A stretch of 64,000 nucleotides of DNA. Origin: Paguma larvata (Eukaryota; Chordata; Mammalia; Carnivora; Viverridae). Positions 1 through 10,329 of the stretch are shown one piece after another. Every line of letters begins with the position of its first letter. The first letter of the stretch is position 1. Below the pieces are notes generated by a model that had not been told where the DNA came from, searched no databases, and worked only from the letters and a program-made list of their open reading frames with translations. The position numbers were made by a program, and so were the translations under genes. Location of the stretch: contig CM057833.1 in the NCBI GenBank assembly GCA_030068075.1, forward strand, positions 47,635,587 to 47,699,586. Direction: 5' to 3'.

Positions 1-800
1 TGTTAAAAAAAAATTAAGTGAAGTTTAATTTCTCAAAGCTGCTAAGAGTTATGGATTAAGTCCCAAATATGAGATATTTTCTATATATTATTTTAAATGG
101 ACTCAAATCTTTTTTTAAAATTTTTTATGTGCCACATAATGTTTCTGATATTTAGGGCAGAGATCCAAGTCCGAATTAAGTCACAAGGGAGAACTGAGTT
201 GCACGTTGCTGATTCCTGGCCCTTAAGATAACAGAGCCAGCCTATTTACTGAGGGCATAAAGACAACCACAGTAGCACCACCCACTCACCTTCACCTTCC
301 AAATCATCTGATACTATTAGTCCAAGTGGTTGTACTCACGTCAGTACATCATGCCCAGGGATGGATATGATGCTAAGAATACATCCAGAACTAGGACTCT
401 AACCTTTAACCCTACTGTGTCCTCATCTTCTGCTACTTGTGCTTAGAAGACTGTTGATGACATAATTTTGTGGGAGATGGACCACCAATAGGCTCACACA
501 TCACACAGTTTTTCAATGATTGGATTGACATTACCAATTGTTAAAATTACTTGAGAATATATTTTAAAATATAACACTTTGTCCCTCTCCCCTTTCTCAA
601 CTCCAGCATCCTGAGTTGATGTGTATTTTTTTCCATGCTCACACCCTTCACATAGGATTGTATTGTAAAATAAGACCTTATTATCCATATTCTGTAACTT
701 GTTTTTCCTTCAAAAACTATCATGGACATTTATCTGTCCATATCAGTTTCTACAAATCCAAATCATTCTCTTTTTTTTAATACTTATCAGTAGTAGATAT
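1..800. other. No recognisable feature (AT-rich, probably unique)
   Basis: I see no repeat consensus, RNA gene or plausible exon here. The short minus-strand open frames at about 494-729 overlap each other in different frames and have no family signature. A T-rich stretch lies near 770-780. Confidence 0.5.
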
Positions 801-814
801 ATTTATTTGCTTCT

Positions 815-962
815 ATTTTTGTCTCCGTTAGGATAGAATTTCCATGTTGTTGGCAAATATATCTGTATTGTTTACTGAAAAATCTCCAGTGTCTAGAACC
901 ACGCCTAACAAACAGTTGATGATCCATTAATATTTGCTGAGTGAATGAATAAATTAACGCAC
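815..962 (+). repeat. L2 LINE 3' end fragment
   Basis: The end matches the L2 3' terminus in sense orientation: a 'cctaacaaacagttgatgat' equivalent of the 'cctggcacatagtaggtgct' block, then 'aatatttgctgagtgaatgaat'. It is diverged, as expected for an ancient mammalian L2. Confidence 0.6.
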
Positions 963-1224
963 ATGTATATGCCTTTCACTCTGCCTGGAGGTTGCTTTTG
1001 CTGCTGCAGGTCTGGCCACTCACAATCAGGCTTCATATATAAGAACCGAAGTAGATCCTTTGTAAATCCTTCCTTCCTATCACTCTTGCAGAAATATTTT
1101 ATTGCCCTATCTTTGAGCCCCTAAAGCTCTTGACTTTGGGTTTTTTAGTAGAGAAAGCGAAATGGCATATCCTTAATAACCTTCTTAGAGTATGGAACAT
1201 GGAAAACATTCAATAAGCTGGTAC

Positions 1225-1365
1225 TTATATTAAGTCATTTTTACTCTAAGTTTATGAGGTGGGTACTATTGCTATTTCAACTTTATAGATGGAAAAACTG
1301 AAAGAATAGTTGAGTAATTTACTTAAGGTTGGGTAAATGGCTGAAGCAAGATTGAGGACTAGTTC
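1225..1365 (+). repeat. MIR SINE fragment
   Basis: The order of blocks follows MIR: 'ttatgaggtgggtactatt', then 'actttatagatggaaaaactga', then 'agtaatttacttaaggttg'. This corresponds to the core and 3' part of MIR with substitutions. The short plus frame starting at 1337 lies partly in it and is not a gene. Confidence 0.65.
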
Positions 1366-1480
1366 TGCCGATTCCACAGCCCACACTCCTAACCAACAAA
1401 AATTTCCATCTCCCTGTCATTTTAATATTGAAAAATACATTGTGACCGAGACTGCTATGTGCTTATCAAAACCCATTTCT

Positions 1481-1865
1481 TGTCCCCTGGACATGCAGGA
1501 TGACTCTATTTCTCAATCTCCCATACCATCAGATGTGGCCATGTGACTGAGTTCTGGCCTTTGGAACGTCACCTGAAGTGATGACTACCATTTACAGACC
1601 TAGTTATAAAAACCTCCCACTGACTCTCTATACTCTTTTCTCTCTGTGCCTTTAGCCCAGATTCAAGGATACAGCAGAAGACTACAATACTTAAGGTACC
1701 TAGGATAATGGAGCAATAAAATTGAGGGATCCTGGGTCCCTGGATCACTGAATAGAAAACTACTCACAGAATATCTACATAAAACTATTAAATTATGAAG
1801 AATTAAACTTCCATTGGGTTATTCCATTCATGCTCTGGGTTTGGTGTCATTAGTTACCTCCTCTA
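1481..1865 (+). repeat. Probable old MaLR-type LTR fragment
   Basis: The phrases 'gatgtggccatgtgactgag', 'ttctggcctttggaacgt' and 'gatcctgggtccctggatca' resemble an ancient LTR-derived family of the MLT1 group in sense orientation. Divergence is high and no terminal TG/CA or target duplication could be read, so the family label is tentative. Confidence 0.4.
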
Positions 1866-1889
1866 ACAATTTTTATAGAAGGCTTTACA

Positions 1890-2200
1890 TATGTGGACTT
1901 TATTTTTCTCTTTAGTATCTTCTTTCACCATTACCCGAAGTATATCCTATACTGCAGCTAGAATAAATTATTTGCTCTTCCTCCAACACCTTATACTCTT
2001 TTCCCTAGAAGTCATAAACTCCCTCTCTTCAGGACTAAATCCTCCTTATTCTCTGAAATTCTATTCATCTGTCTCCTCTCCTGTTAAGTCTTACTTAATA
2101 TCTCTGGGTTAGATTTCCTTTCTCTTTGAACACCTTTCCGGCACTTAATTGCCCCATACTCCTGAACTGCTTCTTTTCAAGCTCTCATCGTCTCTCATCA
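1890..2200 (+). repeat. Possible L2 LINE fragment
   Basis: Pyrimidine-rich sequence with 'ctcctgaactgcttct' and spaced Ser/Pro-like coding remnants resembles the 3' part of L2 in sense orientation. The match is weak and may be incidental. Confidence 0.35.
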
Positions 2201-2344
2201 GTTCTCTGCTTATCCTTAGCTATGCTACAGAGCCAACACCTTGCTCCTCTCAAGAAAATTCATGAATGATACCTGAATACCTGAATCCCAAATTAAAAGT
2301 ATTGACCTCTCCAGGCTCCTTGTTGTGTCAATAGTAACATTAAT

Positions 2345-2530
2345 AGCTATTATTTCTGAGAACTTCAGTGTCATTCACTGTTCTGAGTGTTTTACATGTA
2401 TTTAATCACTTAATATTTATAATTTTATGAAATAAGATTTATTACCTCACTCATTTTACCCATTTATAATACTCATTTATTATACAGATAATGAAGTGAT
2501 TATGCAACGTCACGGAGTTAGGAAAAAAGT
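2345..2530 (+). repeat. MIR SINE
   Basis: 'cactgttctgagtgttttac', 'atgtatttaatcacttaata', then 'cagataatgaagtg' and 'gcaacgtcac' follow the MIR order in sense orientation. The copy is diverged and has a small AT insertion in the middle. Confidence 0.65.
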
Positions 2531-2662
2531 TTTCTTCCTTCATGACTTGACTAGAAACCCTCATATTCTGTGTGGAACTCATGGGAATTTAACAATGCCT
2601 TGATAGTTTGTCCATATGTTTAGGAGGATGTGCATCCTGACCAGCCCTTACTGGGTTCCCAG

Positions 2663-2900
2663 GTTTGTTTGTTTGTTTGTTTATTTATGAGAGAGAGACA
2701 GAGAGAGAGAGAAAGAGAGAGAGAGAGATTGAAGGGACTGAGGGAAAGATACTGAGAAAATCTTAAGCAGTCTCCATGCCCAGCACAGAGCCTGCAGCAG
2801 CGCTCAATCTCACAACTGCGAGATCATGACCTGAGCTGAGATCATGACCTGAGCCAAAATCAAGAGTTGGTCACAACCAACTCAGTCACCCAGGGGCCCT
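2663..2900 (-). mobile_element. CAN-SINE (tRNA-Lys-derived), aged, with internal 18-bp duplication
   Basis: Reverse-complement carnivore SINE: T/TTTG-rich tail on the left, GA-rich body, then 'gagatcatgacctgagc' and the tRNA-like head 'ctcagtcacccaggggccc' on the right. A perfect 11-bp target-site duplication, TGGGTTCCCAG, flanks it (2652-2662 and 2901-2911). An 18-bp unit, gagatcatgacctgagct/c, occurs twice in tandem at 2820-2837 and 2838-2855. Confidence 0.92.
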
Positions 2901-2989
2901 TGGGTTCCCAGATTTCAAAGCTGGTTCCAAACTCTTCTCCCAGCTTCTATCTGGTTCTATAGATTAGATTAATATCCCTCCTAAACCCA

Positions 2990-3112
2990 AAGTGAGACTA
3001 TCTAGAATTGATCATAAGTTCTGTAAGAAGAGGGACCATGTTTATTTTCTTCATTGCTGTATTTTGCTTGGCAAAACATTCAGTAAATATTTGCTGAATA
3101 AATGAACTAATG
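2990..3112 (+). repeat. L2 LINE 3' end fragment
   Basis: 'agggaccatgtttattttc' and 'cagtaaatatttgctgaata' followed by 'aatgaactaatgag' match the end of L2 in sense orientation. Confidence 0.7.
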
Positions 3113-4600
3113 AGATAGAGAATGCTGCCGACTGCAGAGAACATTACAGGTTTGGGATTACCCAGTACAGAATGACAACCGAAATGGTCTCCTTTTCCAG
3201 TTCATTACTCACTGGAGGAAACAAAGCTGGAAAAAAATTATACGAAAGCAATCAAGGAAAAAGTAAATATATTTTCAGCTGGAGTGGTATGGACTCCAGG
3301 TAACTTTGGAAGAATAAATAACACTGTTGTCTCTATAAAGTACACAAGCAGATTATAGAGTATGTATAAGGCAAGAGTTGGACTTCTAGATAAAGAAACA
3401 GTTTTAAGTTCTGATGATGAATAATTCAGTGTAGTCAGATCCCAGCAAAGACACATGCCTGCAGTTAAATAAAGTGTTATCAACTGAGAGACAACTCTAT
3501 AAAGAACGTAGCCTCTGTATATTCTCCTGAGAGGCTCTTAAATGAATAAATGATGGAAAAGTAAAAGAATTATCTTGGCAATTGCAATGATCACTGAGTA
3601 TGAGCTATCTTTGGTTTTTTATTCAGTAAAATACAAAGCATATAATGTATAATGTGCTTGTGTCCTCCAGGAACTATCTTAAACTCGGGTATTTCAGACA
3701 CCCCCAGAAAACTGGGTGTGTGTTTGTGGTAGTCAAACCTAAGCGGGCTTTGGTGAAGAAAGCCTGACATCTAAGTGAAAAAGTACATGCCAAATCTTGG
3801 ATCTTCATGCCTGGGTCCCAAGAATCTTCACCCACAGACTTCCTCAAATTAATTTTTCACCCAGATTCATATCTCTATTCCATCTTTGTCTCTTTGCATA
3901 TTCTAAACTTCTTTTTAAATAGTCTTCCAGCTTGGCGGAAACAATGCATTTCTTATAGAGGACTACAATTCCAACTGATGTCGATAAAAGAAGGGACCCT
4001 GAGTTAGGAGTAAGCGGAAATCCTGTATTAGAGAGGGATGGATAAAATAACGCTGGAAATCTCAGAAGCAGAAGACTGCTCAGAGGTAGTCCCCAGAACC
4101 ACCTGGGCCATGTGTAGAAGGAGAAAGGCCCAAGGCCCCAGGAATTATATTGGGTCTTCTGTGGGATTCTGGCCTCCAGGACTAAAGCAGAGCCAGGAGT
4201 AGAATTTAAGATTCAAAAATTCATAGCAGATGGCAGGTCAGGTTTGGGGGACCCTGTGCTTGCAATGGCACTATGCTTTGTTTCCTGCAGGCATTAGACT
4301 CTGGGCATATGGTAACCAATTCTTTGCAGACATTGTTTATCGGTGGAGGCGGAACTCTGAATGTATTACTTTTCTTGTTTTACATCCTTTTTTTTTTTTC
4401 CCAGAGCCAAGGTGCAACTCGACTTGAAAAGGACAAATAGCTATTATTGCTATTTAACTGGAGTAAAGGGGGATTTATTTTTCAGCCATTATCCAAAGTA
4501 TAGTCTAATTTTAGGAGCTGAACTCTTAAGGAAAGTTAATAAATCAGATTTCATTAGAATAAAGCTATGAGAAAAGCTGAACAATTTTACAACACGCGCA
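3113..4600. other. No recognisable feature
   Basis: No repeat family or exon with splice context was recognised. Several 60-80 codon frames occur on both strands (3238-3483 minus; 3807-4007, 4230-4427 and 4361-4570 plus), but they overlap in different frames and carry no motif. A poly-T run sits at 4389-4400. Confidence 0.5.
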
Positions 4601-4601
4601 T

Positions 4602-4635
4602 ATCACTTCTTGGCCTTTTGGCTGAGATCGAGTAT
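4602..4635 (+). pseudogene. U2 snRNA 5'-end fragment (truncated snRNA pseudogene)
   Basis: Thirty-four bases begin ATCACTTCT and include TTGGCCTTTTGGCT and GAGATCGAGTAT. They match the first 34 nt of spliceosomal U2 snRNA at about 29 positions. The match starts at the RNA's first base, which is what a cDNA-derived insertion would give, and stops abruptly afterwards. The branch-site-recognition region and Sm site are missing and no proximal sequence element was recognised upstream, so it is a non-functional retrocopy remnant. The short length leaves some chance of coincidence. Confidence 0.7.
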
Positions 4636-5550
4636 ACAACATGAATGTATCATGATCCTTAAAGATGTCTGCCCTATCTTGTGTCTCCCCCAAAACAGAG
4701 CTTGATAAGAATTCATGTGCAGGGAAGGGATTCCGGAGAATAAGAATGAAGAACTAGACAGTGTGAGATAGGGCAAGAGGAAAAGCCAGTAAGTGCAGTA
4801 TCAAGGTGACCGCTGTGGGCATCAGGACATCAATTCTGTCATACTTTCCTAAGAGGCATACAAAATGCCACCCTAAATTGTTTATCTAAAAGTTATGGGT
4901 GCATGTATCATGCCATCAGACTACAGTAAACCTTTGGTCAGGGATGCCCTCAGAGGCCGTCACTACTGAACTTCATATGTGCACAGAGAAAAAAAAAAAT
5001 CTGATGTTGGGGGAAGAAAAGCAAAGGTGTGCAATACATTTAGATGAAATACTATCAGCACAAATGAGTTGAAGTGTCTACAGAACAGACCATCTCAGCC
5101 ATAGATGTAGTGAGAGATTTGGCAAGGGGATGGCAAGGCAGGGCCCCAGAGGAACTAAGTACAAACTTCTTTTCTATTAACACAGTGATGAAAATAAAAA
5201 AGGATAATGTTTCCAAAGGGTTAAGAATATGAAGAGCTATTTCCAGTACAACATGAAGTTGTGAAAATAGGTGCTAAACTATATACACAGAATGATCACA
5301 TGATCTAAAACAACCATGTATAGAAAAGTATCCCTAATATACACACACAAAAAAATTAGTTGTATTCAGATCTTAAGAGTGTAGGTAAAAAATTTCTTTG
5401 ATTTTTCTAAGAGAGCCATGAGAAGAGATCAAAATGGTTCCATTGAGTAGGCCATGGATGACTGTTAATTTCTGCTTCTTGAGCCTTGATCCCTACAGAT
5501 TATTAAATCTTGTTGTGCTGCTCACTTCAACCCATGCTCTAAATCACCTA
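4636..5550. other. No recognisable feature
   Basis: No clear repeat, RNA gene or exon. The sequence has A-rich runs near 4990 and 5347 and otherwise looks single-copy. It may hide an unrecognised old LTR. Confidence 0.45.
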
Positions 5551-5559
5551 TTTCTACAC

Positions 5560-5850
5560 TCTGACCCTGTGCCTGTTTTCCTAATTCCTCTCCTTACAAA
5601 ATTTTTTTTTTGCTCCCCTTTGTCCCTTAGAAAACAATTTCATTATTACTCCTGGATACCTCCTACCTATTCATCAGGTAGCCCTTCCTGATTTGATCCC
5701 TGCTCCCAGCCAGAGTTGTACCTCTCTTGTTTACTCCCGAAAGACCCTGTTCTCATCTCACCCTAGCACCTATGATACTGTTTTGTATTGCTTATGCATC
5801 CGTTTTGTACACCACTCCTAACTGAAAGCCCCATTGCATTTATTATTTCA
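5560..5850 (+). repeat. L2 LINE 3' region
   Basis: 'caggtagcccttcctgattt', 'tagcacctatgatactgttt' and 'tgtattgcttatgcatc' follow the order of the L2 3' coding end and UTR in sense orientation. The 85-codon frame at 5434-5691 overlaps this fossil and is not a gene. Confidence 0.6.
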
Positions 5851-5859
5851 TCAATCAAC

Positions 5860-6780
5860 ACAACTCCTCTATCAAACCAGCATGATTAACTCCATTCTGT
5901 AGAAGAGGATTCAGAAGCTTGGAGAACTTTAATAGCCTGAGTTCACATAACCAGTATATTAAGGATCAACATCTGAACCAAGATCAGACTTCGAGGCAGT
6001 TTGGACTTAGAATTCGTTTTTTTTTTCAAACCACTGTTCTCGACAGGGACAAAACCAACATAAAAAAAGGGATGCTATTAACTGAGCATTTGTTTTCTTA
6101 CATTCTGCTAAATTATTGAATATTCTCTGGCTTTTCATTGACATCAATAAATCTGATTATATACATCCAATAGTTCCTGTATTTTGTTCTAAATTAATAC
6201 AATCGCATTTACAGTTAAATGTCCAAAATCAACTTATATAGCCAACAGAAGAATATAGCTAAGTAAATTATACACCTGATGAAGCTATCAATAATTATGT
6301 TCACAACATTTTAAAGATGTACTGCTATGTGAAAAAGCAGGATATAAAAATGTATGTGTAAACAGTATATTTCAAGTATATGTACACACATGAAACTAGA
6401 ACTAAATACATTAAAATATTAACAAATTTTGAATGGATGGATACTAATTACTTTATGTTTTTATTTGCTAAGCATTCTACAATAAAATTTATTTTATAAT
6501 TAGAAAAATTAATATTTTAAAATTTATGTAATTTGTTATGTATAAATTTACGTCGGACATTTTGGTCATCTATGACCAAACTTAGCTCTAGCTAAGTTGA
6601 GTCAAATTTTTAAAATGACACAAAATGTTATAAGTCATAGGTACAAGTTTGATATGTTTTCCCTGGAACAGAATTTGAATGAAAAATGATGCTGGGACAA
6701 TTTCTAACTTAGTTTATGAATTAATAATGAAAGGAAAACGAGAAGGTAAAGTCCCTTGATATCCCTTTTTCAATATATTT
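5860..6780. other. AT-rich sequence, possible L1M 3'-UTR remnant near 6310-6500
   Basis: 'atgtgaaaaagcaggatata' followed by 'atgtatgtgtaaacagtat' resembles old L1M 3'-UTR sequence. The remainder is AT-rich with no recognisable feature. Confidence 0.35.
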
Positions 6781-6789
6781 TGTCCAAAC

Positions 6790-7300
6790 CCTGCAACACT
6801 CCAGGCCCTTATGATTGTGGCTCTAGATTACTTGCTAGAACATACCTGGTGCAGAGTGCTCTGGGACCTCCCAGCTCATGCCCACTTCAGCTCAAGCCAT
6901 CCCAACCAGGGTAACCCTGTGTTAAGTGCTCCACAGTCTACACCTGTCTCAGCTCTGGCAACCCCTCCAGGGTGCCCCCTGCATGGAGTGCCCTGGGACA
7001 CTCAGCCAATACTGTGTTTTAGCTCCAGCTGCCCCACCAGGGCACCACTGCACAGAGTGCCCTGGGGGACCCTGGCTTACAACCATTTCAGCTTTAGCTT
7101 TCCTACTGGACACCCTCTGGGTGGAAAGAGGAGGGTCTGGTACCCATGTCACTTCTGGGCATTCAACCAGGGAAGGTCTAGTGTGGAGTGCCATTTGACC
7201 CTCAGCTTATATCATCCACAGCTTGTCAGCCAGCCAAACACACCAGGCACATACAGTCTACACAGGGAATGACCCTACATGGGACCATTCTTTCAAGACC
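6790..7300 (+). repeat. L1 5' UTR with ~62-70 bp tandem units (element A)
   Basis: GC-richer sequence carries a recurring block ending in a 'agtgccctggg'-type motif, with its AGTGCY core at 6855, 6925, 6987, 7056 and 7187, so the period is about 62-70 bp. Each unit also carries a 'cagctc(t/c)...cccc...agggtgcc' motif. The same unit type recurs at 38018-38340 in front of another L1, which identifies it as a 5' UTR promoter region. The open frames of 153, 90 and 81 codons here are by-products of CpG- and stop-poor tandem sequence. Confidence 0.75.
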
Positions 7301-7906
7301 AGGAGTAGCTGTTTTGCCAAATTCATAGAAACAAATGCAGAAGGTTGAGAAAATGAGGAGACAGAGTAATACTATCCAAATGAAAGAACAAGAAAAAAGC
7401 TGAAACGGAACAAAAAACTAAATGAAATGGTAATAACCAATTACCTTATAAAGAGTTCACAATAGGGGCACTTGGGTGGCTCTGTCAGTTAATAGTCCAA
7501 GTTCAGCTTAGGTCACAAACACATTGTTTGTGGTTCAAGCCCAGCATCTGGCTTTGTGCTGACAGCTTGGAGCCTGGAGGCTGCTTCAGATTCTGTGTCT
7601 CCCTTGCTCTCTGCCCTTCCGCTGCTCATGCTCTTTCTCTCTCTCTCTCAAAATAAACATTAAAATTTTTTTTTAAAAGGAATTCACAATAATGGTCATA
7701 AAGACGTCTGCCAGACTGGAGAGAAGAACATGAGTAAAGAGAAAATATAACAAAGAACCGGAGTTGAAGAATACAATAACCAAATTGAAAAATGCACTAG
7801 TGAGAATCGATAGTACAACAGAGGATACAGAAGAATAGATCAGCAATCTGGAAGACAGGTTGATGGGAACCACCCATGCTGAAGAGCAAAAAGAAAAAAA
7901 AAAGAA
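7301..7906 (+). pseudogene. L1 ORF1-proximal region (element A), decayed
   Basis: This stretch aligns block for block with 38341-38760 of element B: 'accattc.atcaagac', 'agtagctgtt', 'aatggtaataaccaa...', 'ctgccagactggagagaaga', 'agaatcga...aatagatcagcaatctggaagacagg', 'cacccatgctgaagagcaaa'. It is the start of the L1 ORF1 region. Element B continues into ORF1 after this point, whereas element A is replaced here by later insertions. Confidence 0.65.
7465..7675 (+). mobile_element. CAN-SINE
   Basis: Head 'ggggcacttgggtggctctg', body 'gcctggaggctgcttcagat', CT-rich stretch, then AAAATAAACATTAAAA tail. The flanks 'agttcacaata' (7454-7464) and 'aattcacaata' on the right are a target-site duplication with one difference. 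It is inserted in the L1 ORF1-proximal region. Confidence 0.92.
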
Positions 7907-8091
7907 TTTTTTGGGTGGCTTAGTTGGTTGAGTATCCAACTCTTGATTTCAGCTCAGGTCATGATCCCAGGGTCATGTGTTTAAGCCCCACATTGGGCTC
8001 CATGCTCAGCTTAAGATTCTCTATCTCTCTCCCTCTGCCCCTCTTGTCAACTTACACTCTCACTCTCTTTCTCTAAAATAAAAAATATAAG
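7907..8091 (+). mobile_element. CAN-SINE, older subtype
   Basis: Head 'tgggtggcttagttggttga', 'gctcaggtcatgatcccagg', CT-rich body and AAAATAAAAAATATAAG tail. It is more diverged than the SINE at 7465. Its right edge directly abuts an inverted L1 3' segment. Confidence 0.88.
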
Positions 8092-8445
8092 AGTCTGTTT
8101 TCCAGTTTGCCTCCCCCCCCACTTATGTTCCACTGTTTTCTTTTTTATATTCCACGTAGGAGTAAATTATATAGTATTTGTCTTTCTCTGATTGACTTAT
8201 TCACTTAGCATCATACTCTCTAGCTCTATCCATGTCACTGGATGGCAATGGAAGAATTGCCATCAATGGCAAGAATTGATTCTTTTTGATGGCAGAGTAA
8301 TATTCCACATATATAATATGTATATAGATATGTATATATATAATATGTACATATAATATATATGTATGTATATATACATATATAATACACATACATACAT
8401 ACACGCACAGCACATCTCTATCCATTCATCAGTTGAGGACACTTG
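8092..8445 (-). mobile_element. L1 3'-region fragment, minus strand, with (TA/TG)n interior
   Basis: 'gagtctgttttccagtttgc', 'tctttctctgattgacttat', 'cacttagcatcatactctct', 'tttttgatggcagagtaata' and 'ccattcatcagttga' are the reverse complement of the L1 ORF2 C-terminal and early 3'-UTR sequence. The usual spot for a TA microsatellite is expanded at 8309-8403. The final L1 3' UTR and poly-A are absent at the left edge. It is the inverted partner of 8450-9290. Confidence 0.8.
8309..8403. repeat. TA/TG-rich microsatellite
   Basis: Alternating 'atatataatatgtatatag...tacatacatacac' sequence of about 95 bp sits within the L1 fragment. It produced overlapping open frames on both strands rich in Tyr/Ile/His, which are not genes. 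Confidence 0.85.
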
Positions 8446-8449
8446 GAAT

Positions 8450-9290
8450 CATAGATCATTGAAACAGAATCAAATAGTGTTGGGAAAACTGCATATCTAC
8501 ACCCAAAAGAATGAAACTAGACCACTTTCTTACATTATACACAAAAATAAATTAAAATGGATCAAACACCTAAATATGAGACAAGAAACCATCAAAATCC
8601 TAGAGGAGAACATAGACAGTAACCTCTTTGGCATCGACCATAGCAACTGCTTACTAGATATGCCTCCTGAGGCAATGGAAACCAAAGCAAAAATAAACTA
8701 TTGGGACTTCATCAAGATAAACATCTTCTGCACAGTGAAAGAAACAGTCAACAAAACTAAAAAGCATCCTTCAGAATGGAGAACATATTTGTAAATGACA
8801 TATCAGATAAAAGGTTAGTATCCCAAATATAAAAGGAACTTATAAAACTCAACAAATAATCCAGTTAAGAAATGGACAGAAGACATGAATAGACAACTTT
8901 CCAAAGAAGACATCCAGATGGCTAACAGACACCTGAAAAGATGCTCAACATCACTCATCATCAGGGAAATGCAAATTAAAACTACAATGAGATATCTTCT
9001 CACACCAGTGAGGACGGCTAAAATTAACAATACAGGATAAAACAGATAAGGATGAGAAAAAAAGGGGGACCCTCTAACACTGTGGGAGTGCAAACTGGTT
9101 AGCCACTCTGGAAAACAGTATGGAGTTTCCTCAAGAAATTAAAAATAGAACTATTCTAGGATCTATCAATTTCACTACTAGGTATTTACCCAAAGCATAC
9201 AAAAATACTGATTTGAAGGGATACATGTACTCTGATGTTTATAGCAACAGTATCAACTATGGCCAAACTATGGAAAGAGCACAAAGGGAC
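8450..9290 (+). mobile_element. L1 ORF2 3'-portion fragment, plus strand
   Basis: In order: 'gttgggaaaactgcatatct', 'gaatgaaactagaccacttt', 'ctattgggacttcatcaaga', 'gacatccagatggctaacag', 'gcaaactggttagccactct' and 'atgtttatagcaacagtatc', ending at 'tggaaagagcacaaa'. This is L1 ORF2 C-terminal coding sequence. The 142-codon frame at 8366-8794 is a read-through of this fossil. In consensus order it ends where the minus-strand segment 8092-8445 begins. Confidence 0.85.
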
Positions 9291-10322
9291 TTAAGTTGAA
9301 AAAAAAAAGACTCATTAAAAATTTATGGAAGAAAAAAGTCTCTAGAGTAAAAGAAAATATGCAGTAAATGTACTAGAGCAATTACTTATAAAGCTAGTAT
9401 GAAGGTTAAAAGACAAAAGTAGTAAAATCAATTACATCTAAAAAATTAGTTAAGGGGACTCGAAAAGATGTAAAAATATGACAATGCAAACATAAAATGT
9501 GGGGACATAACAAAATTAAGTTCTTTAACAATGTGTTTGAACTTAAGTGACCATCAACTTATTATAGTCTGTAATATAATTAGGATATTATTTATGAACC
9601 TCAAGGTAATCACAAACCAAAAAACTTTAATAGATGCATACACACACACAGAGACAATAAGAAAAGCAAGCCTAACGGTAAAGAAAGTCATCAATCACAA
9701 AGAAAGAGAGGAAGAGAAGAACAACATAAGAACTACAAAACAACCAAAAGACAATTAACAAAATGGCAATCGGTACATACCTATCAATAATTACTTTAAA
9801 TGTGTGGTCTAAATGCTCTAAGTAAAAGACATAGGGTGAAAAAATGGATTAAAAAAAGACACATCCATATTCTGCCTACAAGAGACTCACGTCAGATCTA
9901 CAGAACATATAGACAAAATGAAGGGAGAGAGAAATATATTCCATGCAAATGGAAACAAACAAATGCTGCAGTAGCCATACTTATCTCAGACAAAATAGAC
10001 TTTAAAACAAAGACTGCAACGAGAGACAAAAAAAGCCATTACATAATGATAAAGGGATCACTCCAACAAGAAGATATAACAATTATAAATATCTCTGTAC
10101 CCAACATTGCAGTACCTAAATACATAACACCAATATTAACAGCTATAACAGGAGATATTGACAGCAATACAATAATGTCAGCGGATTTTAACGACTCACT
10201 TATCAATGGATAGATACTTAATAGAAAATCAATCAGTGTCTTTGAATGGCTTATTAGTCAAGATGGACTTAACAGTTATATACAGAATATTTCACCTAAA
10301 TGTACAAAATATGCTTTCCTGT
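9291..10322 (+). pseudogene. L1 inter-ORF and ORF2 endonuclease region (element A)
   Basis: After 'ggacttaagttgaaa', which matches element B at about 39290, the sequence runs through the inter-ORF region into ORF2 at about 9760. There 'tatcaataattactttaaat', 'ctgcctacaagagactcacg', 'gtagccatacttatctcaga' and 'ccattacataatgataaagg' mark the apurinic endonuclease domain. The frame at 9800-10213 (137 codons) covers part of it but begins inside the domain. It ends at the 5'-inverted L1 insertion. Confidence 0.8.
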
Positions 10323-10329
10323 GTTGTCA

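Noticed and set aside
6850..7200. Possible CRISPR-like or satellite array
   Set aside because: Units are imperfect, contiguous and of L1 5' UTR type; the host is a mammal and no repeat-spacer structure exists.
6811..7272. 153-codon plus frame with 90- and 81-codon frames overlapping
   Set aside because: All fall in the L1 5' UTR tandem units, whose GC-richer repeats lack stops in several frames.
8366..8794. 142-codon frame
   Set aside because: It reads through a TA microsatellite into a fossil L1 ORF2 C-terminal segment.
9800..10213. 137-codon frame resembling L1 endonuclease
   Set aside because: A fragment of dead element A; it begins and ends inside the domain, so it is not a gene.
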